From the NCBI GenBank assembly GCA_002794735.1, contig NBAZ01000001.1, forward strand, positions 3,162,001-3,226,000: a DNA stretch of 64,000 bases. Direction: 5' to 3'. Within the stretch, counting starts at the first letter, position 1. Every line of letters starts with the position of its first letter. The stretch comes from Pyrrhoderma lamaoense (lineage: Eukaryota > Basidiomycota > Agaricomycetes > Hymenochaetales > Hymenochaetaceae). A model generated the notes under the pieces. It saw only the letters and a list, made by a program, of their open reading frames with translations. It was not told the origin of the DNA and searched no databases. Of the stretch, positions 34,427 through 45,208 are shown one piece after another. The position numbers and the translations under genes are program-made.

Positions 34427-35400
34427 TTAAGCCTTTATAGCACGACGACTTCGCGATGGAGAGGGTTCAACTATTTTGCGTACTATCCCGATAGCGTCAC
34501 GACGAACAGGAACCTTCAGTTCTCTGATCCGACTAAGAGCAAGCTCAGCATTATCAACAGTCCCAGGACATTACGAGAAGGCTCCGATGCCATTTTCGGA
34601 GGTGCACGATCCGAATAGGATGCTATTCCTAGAGGGTTAGTGACCTTCCCAGTTAGTGAGGATTCCGAAGAAAGCTTTGGAAGCGTAGGCTTAATCGTTT
34701 GGCAGAGTTGTGCGTGTTGGCCTTTGAGGCGTAAATGTCCATTATCGTCGTAGATTCGTCTTGGGGTACCAGGAGACTCTCCCGCGTAGTCATCTAAATC
34801 AGGATCTGCGTTTTCTCTCCCGTTACGAGAAACAAAGGCCTTGGGACGAGCTATTCGTTTCTTTTTCTGAGTTCTGTTTGCCTGGCTCTGCACACCGCTT
34901 TCACGGGAATCCCCAGTTCTACGTCTTTGAGTACCAGGTGCTCCAGGGCGACGATTCCCTTGAAAAGGTGGTCTACTGCCAGCTTGGGAGTATGGTTTTT
35001 GAGATCCTCCAATTTCACCACCTGTCCTTATTTTTTTATCTGTACTTGTTTGCCCAAGAACAGGATGACCTTCCGCTTTTGCTTTTGCTATTTCGGCCCG
35101 ACGTTGCCTTAGTTTTTCTGCCAAGTTGGTGTGCTTTTCTTTGGACAGACGGATAAATTGTACTTTTCTAAGCACTCGACACGAGTGGGAAGATGATAAC
35201 ACCAATACTCACTAACACTTGGTTTGACTTTTACACCCCCAAGGTCCGTAGCAAGCGGTACACCTTTCGGACGTTCGATTTCAACTTCTTGAGAATGTAC
35301 CGCGGAATTTGATAGAAGCCTCCTTGAGAATGATATAAGTGGAGACCCTACTTTTACATTCTTTCCGGCAAAAACAGAACGCAAACAGTACGTCTGCATC
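34427..35400 (-). CDS. probable mitochondrial basic protein, family unknown
   Basis: The ATG at 35400 starts MQTYCLRSVFAGKNVKVGSP and continues with ISFSRRLLSNSAVHSQ, an Arg/Ser-rich sequence typical of a mitochondrial presequence with a cleavage region. Exon 2, after a GTTAGT donor and TGCTTAG acceptor near 35175, gives NLAEKLRQRRAEIAKAKAEG. A disordered Arg/Gly/Pro/Gln-rich middle follows (RPPFQGNRRPGAPGTQRRR; NRTQKKKRIARPKAFVSRN). The C-terminal block after a one-base frame break at 34562-34564 reads VDNAELALSRIRELKVPVRR, ending RSRRAIKA-stop at 34427. The size and composition would suit a lineage-specific mitoribosomal or mitochondrial RNA-binding protein, but there is no direct evidence. 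Confidence 0.55.
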
Positions 35401-35640
35401 GTGGAAGTGCGATACACGGTGCTATACCGGGTACAAACCAGTACTTCGAGTTTGGAGAAAGAAAGAATAGTATCTCACGTTAAATGCCGAGATTACGTAA
35501 ATGATATATTTATTAGGTCGGAAGTTTACAAATTCACAACAAAAAGAGTGATACAGGAGGTTTTCAGTATAATTAGTACGAAACACCCAAAGACGTACTT
35601 CCTGGTAATCAAATAATATTCTATAATTAATTCTCTAGAT

Positions 35641-37046
35641 TTAGGCTTTGATCTTTTTAGAAACTCGTGGGACATATCGCAAATCGTACACAACTTCGTA
35701 CTTCTTGGGATCGTCTTTAATGCATAACGTTCTAGATGAAGAAGTAAGACATTGAACTAAGGGAATAAACGTGGACTACTTACAGATCTGCAAATTAACC
35801 AGAGTCAGCGTACGCTAAGTGGCTAGAAGCTAGTGAGACTTACAGTTCGACGCAACCCACATGAGATACGCTCCGGCGCCCTATAGAAGAGAAGATCGCG
35901 CGAATATAGCACAACAGATATTGGTAAAATATTGGAATTACCATTTTAAATAAGATGCTTACGGTTAGGAAATGCCACCATGTATGTCCTTCGAGAAAAA
36001 AATATGTTTCAGTTCTGAGCTGCTGACTATCATTTGTTTAATTGATTTCTTTACCTTCGAGAAGAAAGGCAGTCGGCCATCCCACGGCCGCCTTCACTCT
36101 CGTCAATTCATCGCAGAAGATATTATCACAGTTCCAGATCACAAATCCGAGGACGAAAATGCCAATACCTTGCTGATAAATACGAGACATCCGCTTTAAT
36201 TTGACATTCCCGAGCCGCTTTGATGCTTCTGAGTAGTGTAGTAGCCAAGTGGAACGCGCCGCACTAGATATCATGATTATTGCAAATACGACTTGATGAT
36301 ATATAGGGTTTCGATAAAGCCAGCTTAAGAGTGATTTTATGATATGTACCTTAAAATCAATATATACAAAACGTTAAAGTCCTAGGGCTTACTATGAGTA
36401 GATAAATAATATATTGAACACAATGATCCCAAGTAGTAAGAGCCGGGATCTTCCATTATCCAGAATTTTGAACCCTGGAGAAGTGCTTGAGGTATCTAGA
36501 AGAATAAACAGACAACACGAGGCGGTTAGGACCATCGGTAACTCATCCGACAGTTGTGCAAAATGCAGGAGTGAGGCGTGAAAGGCAAAACTTCCAATTC
36601 CGACCACGGCTAGGGACTAGGTGTGAACAAAGGGCGAGTCGGAGTAAAGTCGTGTTAAGCAGAACCATTAAGAAGGGAAGCATTAGGAATGATACTAACC
36701 AAGAAGCCAATTAGATAACGAATAGGAAGGTCTTGAGACTTTATTGTGTAAGCGCCATATAGAGCCAACGCAATAGTGAACAGATTTGAGAGTGTATTTG
36801 CCATTTCGGCAATATAGAAGGAGAACTGGTAATTTGCCTATAATATCGGAAAGAAGGAATTACAGAGTGATAAGTAGGATATCCACGGAAGATGAATAAG
36901 TCAGATGCAGATGCAACTCGTTGAGATTTGGTTTGCTAAGCAAAAACGCAGCATGAACGCACCTCACAGAAGTCGAGTGTTGATGTCACTGGTCCCCAAA
37001 TTCCTGGGCGGCTAAAATTGTATACTTCACTGACAGGGTTACTCAT
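35641..37046 (-). CDS. YPC1: alkaline (phyto)ceramidase, YPC1/YDC1 type
   Basis: ER membrane hydrolase that cleaves phytoceramide or dihydroceramide to the sphingoid base and fatty acid. The start at 37046 reads NFSRPGIWGPVTSTLDFCE, the family's opening block with its conserved Asp and Glu. Next come ANYQFSFYIAEMANTLSNLF and a membrane segment. GIGSFAFHASLLHFAQLSDE, followed by LPM, carries the SxxxH and D metal-binding signature. Later exons give WNCDNIFCDELTRVK and GHTWWHFLT, whose histidines complete the zinc site. Then GAGAYLMWVASN, a 4-nt exon, and TLCIKDDPKKYEVVYDLRYV, ending KKIKA at TAA 35641. Seven or so membrane helices. The intron at 35989-36054 is flanked by a 10-bp direct repeat. 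No homopolymer frame damage. Confidence 0.87.
35784..35787 (-). other. YPC1: candidate 4-nt microexon (ATCT) in the ceramidase
   Basis: On the minus strand ATCT is bounded by TTTGCAG and GTAAGT, both near-perfect. The exon before it ends GTTGCGTCGAACT at 35844 in phase 1. The exon after it starts at 35731 with AACGTTATGC. Joining T-ATCT-A gives TAT CTA and carries the frame from VASN through YLTLC into IKDDPKK. Skipping it shifts the frame to an early stop. Confidence 0.75.
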
Positions 37047-37576
37047 TCTGCCTACTCTGTGCTACTTGATTAAGACCGACTGATCTAGGTTCGAAGCACT
37101 TGTTATTATCAATCTTTGGTGGGAAGATACATATATGTTCACCCGACGAAGATACTTGGAAAATGGAATGATAAAGAAAATACTCACATAATCTCCCGAG
37201 GCAGACCGCACCAGACCACACTTGTTCCCGCCTATGGAGGAATCAAAGTGAGGACTGTTTACATTGGCCATGGCTAAACTGAGAAGAAAACCACGTGAAT
37301 AAATTGATTTGGCATCTTGTATTACACACTCAGTGACACTTGTAGCACAATTGATAAGAAGCATCCGATAATCATTGATATTGTGATTATGATATTGGGT
37401 TTGTATTAGTATTATGTAATATATTTACACTACGCATGACAAATAATGATCTTTTTTAGCTAATTGAGATCCAGTGCATTATGAGAGATTGACTGAAGGA
37501 TGTTAGGTTATCCATTTCCCCCCTCAAATATATGGCGTAAGTTAACTGAATGAGTGTATCCTTTTTCGTGTTTGTA
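37047..37576. promoter_or_regulatory. intergenic region, ceramidase promoter and MAS2 3' end
   Basis: About 530 bp between two minus-strand genes. Short open frames on the minus strand here have no conserved features. No motif beyond A+T-richness. Confidence 0.35.
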
Positions 37577-39301
37577 TCATGCGCCACCAACTCCGTATTT
37601 TTTCAATACTCCCCGCCAGTCACCGATATCGTCCTTTCCCATTACTACAACAGTTGCCGGTTTTGCCACCCCAGACCCAAAGACTCGATGAGCTACTCTT
37701 CGTATATCATCCGAAGTTATCTCATCTATTCGATCGCACATCTCAGAGACTGGGATCTTACGATTGTGTACCAGGATCTAAGGAAATTAAAGAATAATGC
37801 AAAAAAGATAGGTAAACAAGATAGGTGGTTAGTGCCAGGTCCACCATCAATCAGGGGGATAGTAATGGAAAACTTCACCTGTCGCCCTAGATCCTCGACT
37901 TCAACTGCTCGGCTTTCTAACGCCATTACAAGACTGCTTTTTAGTTGATTCTTTGCCTTGTTCAACTCCGAATGTCCAACGGAAGTGTGTAAAAGTAGGC
38001 TAATTTGATGCACGAGGTGTGGCAAAATTTGAGCCGGTGTTCCTCCTTGCCGAGGAGACGACACAGGAACAAAACTGGCAAAGAGGCCTATTAATGAGGA
38101 ATCTGTGTATATATGATGATAAGCTTCGCAATGGTCAATTTGTGGATGATGATTAAGTATGTGTGTATACAGGCGGGAATACATGCCCTTTCCTGGGCCG
38201 CCTGCAGAGAAAGAGCCTCCTCCTCCTAGTAACATTTGCATAGTTGCAAGAGCATATATATCGGGAGAGAATATACCAGGCCCTCCCATGCCAGATAGAT
38301 GTGATTGAATTCAGTATCAGGTTGGTATATAAAATGATGACCACCTTTATAATTCGATGTCACTGGAGGGGTGGCATGTTCCGCTGATGATACAGGGTTT
38401 TGGGGATGCAGGTACGATGCAGCACGAGTAAAAGATTTATACAAAGAAGGATTAGACTGATTTTGTAGGAGGTGAGATGGTACAGCATTCTGTCGGGAGT
38501 TCGCGAGCTGCTGCTGAGAAGCATGATTCTGAAGGAAGTCGCTTCCACCTTTTAATGACGAGAAGTATTTATCAGCTTGCTCGACCAACTCTTCATGCGG
38601 CATCCCTGCACCAGCTATTACTATTCGCTCTGGTCTATACCAACTCGCCATGAACGATCGTAAGGTATCCGAGTTTATTAGATCAATACGCTCTTCAGGG
38701 CACAATAATGGATTTCCCAGACCCTCTCCACCATACGCTACTTGGTGAAGAACCTCAGGAAGTATCATTTCTGGTTTAGCGCTGATTTCACGAATCTCGT
38801 AGCGTGTCGCGTCCCGCTGTGCTTCTATCTCTTCCGGTAAGAACGCGGGGTTAAGAACGGTATCGGCGATAACCGAAAGAGCTAAAGGAGTTGCGCTTTG
38901 GAAATGGGAAGACTGATACATGATTGCCTCTCGTGATGAAGAACACTGTATTTGCCCCCCTAAGGTATGAATTGCAGAAGACATCTCGAGATCCGAACGT
39001 GCACGGGTACTCTGAGTTATCCTATGTGAGTGGGGAGAAAAGATCGTACGATATTGAGACATACCTTGAAAGCCATTCTATCTAAGAAATGACTTACCCC
39101 TGAGTTATCTGGGGTTTCGTAACGTGAACCTGCATCGACATAAAGACCAACTCCAGCAAAATGACCAGGTACAGATTCCGTAGCAACACGAATTTTATTT
39201 GGAAGAGTCGTAATCTTTACCGCAGGAGCACTAACCCTAGACTGTGCATGAAGAGCCCTTGTGTTTAAAGCACGACGAGCGGAAGTTGTAGCTCTACGCA
39301 T
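37577..39301 (-). CDS. MAS2: mitochondrial processing peptidase subunit alpha
   Basis: Non-catalytic, presequence-recognising subunit of the matrix processing peptidase. The start at 39301 (MRRATTSARRALNTRALHA) is a mitochondrial presequence. The M16 N-terminal domain follows: KITTLPNKIRVATESVPGHF, GVGLYVDAGSRYETPDNSG and SHFLDRMAFK. The last is the site where the catalytic beta subunit has HxxEH; here it is HFLDR, so the metal site is absent as expected for alpha. Further on are STRARSDLEMSSAIHTLGGQ, GEGLGNPLLCPEERI and MASWYRPERIVIAGAGM. The glycine-rich loop (MLLGGGGSFSAGGPGKGM) grips presequences. The C-terminal domain has SSLVMALESRAVEVEDLGRQ and ends VLKKYGVGGA at 37577. One frame break lies at 38281-38283, between HIYLAWEG and GIFSPDIYALA. 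Confidence 0.93.
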
Positions 39302-40453
39302 GGTTGCAGTCGACAGAGGCTTACTCTACAATTGAATGATCGAATTGTCAAGGACGGAGCACGTGAGAGAGTTTTGTCACACTATGACTACAGTGTCGCA
39401 GTGTGACGGTGATGATACGTAATTGTCACGTGTAATAGCCTAAATGACTTAGTTACTGAGTTCGTCGTTTTGGTAAGTCCGAGTGGTCCCAGATCACCGT
39501 AGGTTAGGATTTAATGTCATGGCTACAATATACCGTCTCTCGTGTATTTACCTCATCCATTCAATTGGCACGTATCTGAATTTCTGGTCTTGCCTGAAAG
39601 GGACTTCATATCTGCATCAATGACCATTCCAGTCATCCACATGAGTAATTTGTATAAGCTCGTTGTCTGTACTTCCCTTATGGTGTTTTCATACTCCGAG
39701 CAAGTGCCTGCGCTCTCAATTATATCCTTTATGGATCGACTCTGCTATCTCTACTAAGAATACCAGACTAAGCTATTCTGTTAGTAACTACCGCCGAAAC
39801 ACTTTTTGTAGCATTCGAACCGGCCACGGTTCGGCGCCGCTCAAGGCCGGGAATACTTACGCGGTAGATTCCCCTCTCTTTAGCATATGCGAACTGTGTT
39901 CCTCCCGTTGTTCACTCTCTTCGGGATGCCTAATTCGGAGTGTGATAGCGATTTAATCGGGCTCTCAGTTCCATGTCATGCCGGAATAGTTAGCTGAGGT
40001 GATACAATCACTGTAAATACTTTTATCTGGTTCCCGTCGTTTTTATAACAAAGATGTGATCATCCGTGTCGGGTCAACTAGCCTCTCTCCGCTAATAGGG
40101 GTGGTTTCTATTTGATTACTTCCAATCACTGCTTGAAATTCTTCCGGGGACGCCTCGGTATACGAAAACTTCAAGGTCAATTAAGAAAAACGGACGTGTA
40201 TGGCCGAATTCGCCTTAATGGTAATGTTACAGTAAACCTTCCTGACGCCACGCCGAAAACTTGGTTTACAAGGCAACTTATGGTATGGCGGACCAGAAAA
40301 CCGTATTCAATCGGAGGCTTCGTGTTTTCTATGTGCGAAAATCACAAATACAGCAACTCGAGAATAGCGCCCTCCTTCTTCCTCTCTTCTTTACTTCATT
40401 AGGGACTACTATCTTCTGCTTTATCCACAAACTTCAGCTCCGACTACAGCTCA
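39302..40453. other. gene-poor stretch, nothing recognised
   Basis: About 1.15 kb holding the MAS2 promoter and the promoter of the next plus-strand gene. A palindromic GC-rich patch lies at about 39815-39850. Open frames at 39542-39956 and 40112-40402 have no recognisable features and compete with each other, so they are not annotated. Confidence 0.35.
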
Positions 40454-42815
40454 TGCTCGGACCTATTGCGCCTCTTTCTGGAGATACTAAAGCTTGTGAT
40501 CTTGAGAAGTACAAGTGTTCGGATTGTGATCTGGTGATATCCCTCCCCTCCAGCAACAAAATTCAAAGTATTGTCCAGATCATCAAAGATCATACGAAAG
40601 ACTGTATGTCTTGGAAATAGTGGGTGGCTCTTAACATCTTTATCTTCTTTTCCTTGCTTAGCTTGATCACACGCTCGCCTGTACACGCTTCAATCCCCAC
40701 GAAAGTCAATCGAATGCGCAGCCAAGTCAAAGCCCTCGTCTGCCCCTTCCCAGCTCATACATGCCTCAGCAAGCCCTACAGCCCCGACGAACTTGGTCAG
40801 CTGAAGATGAGCGTCGCAGACGTCTGGAAGAAGACCCAGACGCCTATGATGTTGGTCCTCACAGTGTTACGTGTGCTGGCTGTCATAGACCAATACGTCT
40901 GAATGCTACTGGCCGGTACTACGCAGCGAACTGGAATAAACATAAAATGGGCTGTAAAAATACAAATGCCGTGAATGGAGCGGGGGCAGTATCTGCAGTA
41001 AGCACATTTGAAGCCAACTATATAACCGGACGCTATGTAAACAATAACCCTTTAGGATTCCAAGTTCACTGGTAGAGTGGCTGCTTTTCGTGTTGCAAAG
41101 CCGTCAGAGACAGCAGAGACACTCTCTCACGACCTCCATCCTAATTTATCAGGTTCTGAAGCGCAGCACTCAGCTCGTTCCTTGCATGAGGTCTCAGCAC
41201 ACCACTATACACACCTACAAGACTCTCCGTCTTCATCGAAGACAAAACTTGACTTAACCCATCTGGATGAAACCCACAGCTTCAGAGGAAGGATAAACCG
41301 CGATCCTTATGACAGAATCTATACTGAGGTACCTCATACGCCAGCTGGTACGAACGTTAATGGTCGGGATATACCGCATAATCAGAGACGCTCCACACTA
41401 CCACAGGCACCCTACATGAAACCTGAATCCGGTGTAGATAGCCTCAAATGCCAAGCAAGGAGCTTTGAACCTACTAGTAGGATCCAGCATGAACAAGCTC
41501 GTTGTGAAAGGCGCAATAATTATAGATACGATAGCTCACCGTTTGAAGAATTGAGGCCTGCTGAAAAGTCCCCTCTTCTTACAACGATAGAACCACCCTT
41601 TGCGCACCTGATCAATCTGGCCCTTATCTGAAGGGCTCCTTGGACTGTTCCCGGTTTTCTGTTTCCTCGCATTCATCTCGAGACAGAGATTGGTCTCGGC
41701 GGGCGACGAGTAGACACGAGAACAGATCAATAAACTTCAACCCTAACTCTACTTCACAAAGGCAAGGTACCCAATCATCTGATCCACGAAGATACTTGAG
41801 GATCTTAACTTCCCCTTTGATCGATACCATATAAATAAAAATTACTATAAACCTGGTATGTTACTACATTTCCCCTCTAGATTCTAGCTTCAAAAATTAA
41901 AGGATCTTCACTAACTAATAGATGAAGAAGGATATTACGCATCGGAGCTTGAAACCTGCTCAACTGTTTCTTCTCCAGAACCTGAAGCCTCACCTCCTTC
42001 TCAAAACAGAAAATATAGTCCACACATGAACTCTCGTACTTTGCCATCCCTTAGATCACTAAGTATATCGCAGAGGACAGCTGCGGACAATCTACCAAGA
42101 GTATCCTCAGAAGAGACTTTGCATCCCTGCTCTCTGAACAAGGACCGCCACCATAGAGATCGCCTCAAGTTACCTCCCCTCGTCCCCGTTTTAAACCGTG
42201 AAAGGGGCGGAGACGTGGATCCGGTGTATAAACGGGCGCAAAGTAACGATCTCGAGTCTGATTTTCCGGGGTCCGTAGTTTTGCCTCCAATACGAACACC
42301 GCAGAGCCCCGTTCATACATCGGGCTTGAAGCGGAGACTGGGGCAGGATAAGCAAGAGGATGAAGAACAAGAGGAGCACAGACCTTCTCCGCCGAAAGTG
42401 TTTGTCCTACCTAGAAATTCATCAAATGCACCATCCACGCTGCGAAGGGATGATTCGACGCTCAAATATAATTTAAAGAGCGCGCCCAGAGCAACATCGG
42501 AAAAACCGGAGAATTTGCACGAAGATGCTACGACGAAACGACCTTCTCAACTTGTAAAAACGGCTGTGGGAAGTTCTTCACCTTACCACAACTCTTTGTC
42601 AGATAGTGAGTTTATTTTTTTTCTCGATCACGCAATTCAATTCAGATTCTGATCAGATGCTAGTAGGTAGCCTGAGTGTGGAGGGCAATAAAGAAGGGGG
42701 CGTAAGGCTACATCCAGTCTGGAAATGGGACCAAAATGAAGATGTAGAAGTCCCAAATGAGATATCACCTGAAGAAGAAACTGATATTGAAATGGATATG
42801 CACGACTCACGGTAA
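40454..42815 (+). CDS. protein with two CxxC...HxxxC modules and long disordered tail
   Basis: Not a named family that I recognise. The start at 40454 (MLGPIAPLSGDTKACDLEKY) leads into a first module CSDCDLVISLPSS...IIKDHTKDC (C-x2-C, then H-x3-C). After an intron, a basic region (PRRTWSAEDERRRRLEEDP) precedes a second module CAGCHRPIRLNATGRYY...WNKHKMGC with the same spacing logic. Both probably bind zinc. About 500 residues of Ser/Arg/Pro-rich disorder follow, then an acidic end (EISPEEETDIEMDMHDSR) at 42815. Frame breaks lie at 41055-41056 (extra base), 41599-41601 and 41800-41801 (missing bases). An intron with GTATGT donor near 41858 and one with GTGAGT near 42607 are in phase once these are allowed for. 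Nuclear regulatory protein is a guess. Confidence 0.6.
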
Positions 42816-43137
42816 ACTTCTACCGATTCTAAGTGATTCTTACAAGCGCCTTTCTAATTTTCTGTATATGTAATGCGGTTTTAGTACTTAGTTATCTACG
42901 CCCTGTAATTAACGGTTTTATTTATTCTTGGATATTGTACGGATCTACGCCACCGATCAAATATATGCACTTCAATCTGAGCTTAAACTTTGTCTGAATT
43001 TGTAGATCAATGATTCCGTAATTACTGGGTTCTAGTGACGGTGGCATTAGAATTGATCACATATGAGGTAGCCGCATTGCATTGCTTTCCCTCTATCTTA
43101 CTCGAGCAATCGATAGATTTATTCCAAATCTTCAAGA
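42816..43137. promoter_or_regulatory. intergenic region
   Basis: About 320 bp between two plus-strand genes, containing T-rich 3' sequence and the next promoter. Nothing specific seen. Confidence 0.35.
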
Positions 43138-45103
43138 TGGGTCTGCTTCCAACGGAAATTTGCATCCAGATCCTCCAAATGCTCCCCACTTCCGAAATTG
43201 GTGTGCAAACACTGATGCGATGCGGAATGACGGGAAGGTGCACGTTGCGTGATGCATCAATGGACCCTAGTATGTGGAAGCGCTACTATCTCTGCCGATT
43301 CATACACTCTGAGCCTGGAAAAGAGAAGGAGCGCCAGGAAAGGTTCGCGGGAGACTGGAGACTCATGTATCTAGAACGACGACAACTAGATTCGAAGGTC
43401 ATCAAACAGCTACAATTGGTAGAAGCTGCAGATACATACTCGCGGATCGCTCTTGCAAGGGAAATAGTAATCTCGGACGCGATATCTGGGATGTTCTGTC
43501 TATAGAAGCCGAGTTGCCGCCTCCTATTCTTTTTCAAACGGAGGAAGATATAGCGAAAGTGATGAATGGCTCTCCTCTCACGAATCTGGCAAGAAAATTC
43601 TGGGCTTCTGAGCTTCTTAGACTTATATCAAGTGGAGATGCTGCTCAGCTATGGACTGAGCTTTATGTCACTACTACACTGGGAAGAAATCACTATCTAG
43701 AGTGTGTTATGTCCAAAGCGATGGATCCTTTTACGTTCGAGGATGTATTTGCACATCTTTCTTCCTTTCATGGAGTATTGGCTGATGACGTGAGCTTCAG
43801 AATGATCTCCTATCATAAGGAAGGGTATAAAAATCTGAGGGATTATCCTTGTAGATTAAAAAGAAACTTAACTATCAAGCAGCACAATGCAAGATTCATC
43901 TTGAGTCTATAGGGGTTGTATATCATCCCGAAGAGGATGAGTTTAATGCTCCCCGGCTCTTTGAGGAAATATGCACATATATGCTATCTCAGGTTTTGGA
44001 AAGCATGAAGGGTCGATTGTCCTCACATCGGAAGTGACCGTGACCACTATGTATCGGATAAGCCTACCGCACCTTTTTATGGAGACAAATAGGCGATGCC
44101 TTCCCATCTCACTAGTTTTCGTATTTGCTGGCATCTGCAAACGACTGGGTCTAAAAGCCTTACCAGTTGATACTCCGACGACAGTAACTGTTGCCTTTTG
44201 CGGGTTACATGTTGACGTATACAATTCTCGTATTCTCGGTCCCTGGGATAATGACGCATACTTCAGTGCTTGGAATGAAGCCATAATTTCAATGAATATG
44301 GTTAGAAGAGCAGCGAATAATATGTCTTTGGCTGTCGCAGATATCAGGCTGCTTCATATGTACCACCGATTGACTGCCCAGGAACAGCATGAATTGGATT
44401 GGACTGAAATTATGTTCTTGACTATTGGAATGATGAGAGATCGAAATTTTTCGAATTTGGTTAATTCAATTCTCGATTTTGAGTCTGCTAGGTTTCCACT
44501 CATGCTAGACCTTGTAATACGAGAAAAATTCATACCAAAAATCCCTGTCGGAGGGATATCCGAAAGGAGAGACACCAGGGTCTTCATTACACCGGAGGCT
44601 TCTGATGCGTTCAGTGGAGAGAGGACGTTTTTTGTAGGCCAGCTTGTTCAGATAAGGAACGATGCACATGTCTTTTTAATTATAGGTGACGAGGTAGGAA
44701 AGAACAACTTACCATTTTCTTGGTCTGATAACATATATACTGAGAAAGTGCTTAGGTGAAACAAGGTAGCTTATACCATAGAGTTCTTAATTATAGATTA
44801 TGTTTATTTCTGAGTACGCATCATAGTCCATTAATTGTTGTTTCTCAAACTAAATTTCATTCATCAGCGGTGAACGTTGATGAAATGACCCCGCTCGAAC
44901 ACTGTACACGCGAAGATCTGTCTGCTTATAGAAAAATTCCGCATATTGGATCATATTTTGAAGATGCTGAATTCATACCATTCAGCCCTACATCGGAGTC
45001 TGGGCGAGGGCGTTTTATACCAAATGCTAGCGTTAGAAAAATATACCCAAGAGACGATGAACGAGGGAGGGCTTGGTTACAGGAGATTCAATCGAGTGAT
45101 TAG
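43138..45103 (+). CDS. F-box protein with SirB1-like and YccV-like (hemimethylated-DNA-binding-like) domains
   Basis: Domain order matches vertebrate FBXO21 and its fungal relatives, an SCF substrate receptor. The F-box is at the N-terminus (MGLLPTEICIQILQMLPTSE), then MWKRYYLCRF. A helical region follows (LPPPILFQTEEDIAKVMNG; LARKFWASELLRLI). The central SirB1/transglutaminase-like part contains RRCLPISLVFVFAGICKRLG and LPVDTPTTVTVAFCG. The C-terminal YccV-like domain begins FFVGQLVQIRNDAHVFLIIG and continues over KQGSLYHRVL to NVDEMTP. The last exon reads IGSYFEDAEFIPFSPTSESG and ends at 45103. Frame breaks at 43475-43476 (into DIWDVLSIEAELPPP) and 44755-44756 (into KQGSLYHRVL). The segment 43910-44080 is not cleanly resolved. 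An in-frame ATG at 43035 would add 34 residues; 43138 is preferred because the F-box follows at once. Confidence 0.78.
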
Positions 45104-45208
45104 TGATATCCTCGCAAGAAATAAAATGTAGAATCTTAAGGGCACATTATAACTTTGGAAGAATCAGTAATACTTTCTACATATATGTACAATCAATTTT
45201 TTTCTTCG

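Noticed and set aside
37577..39301. Landmark of a mating-type locus (mitochondrial peptidase gene)
   Set aside because: The gene linked to the A mating locus in mushrooms is the mitochondrial intermediate peptidase; this one is processing peptidase alpha, and no homeodomain genes are near.
39805..39860. Second TTCGAA/GGTTCG patch suggesting a tRNA
   Set aside because: GC-rich and partly palindromic, but no cloverleaf with a proper anticodon arm.
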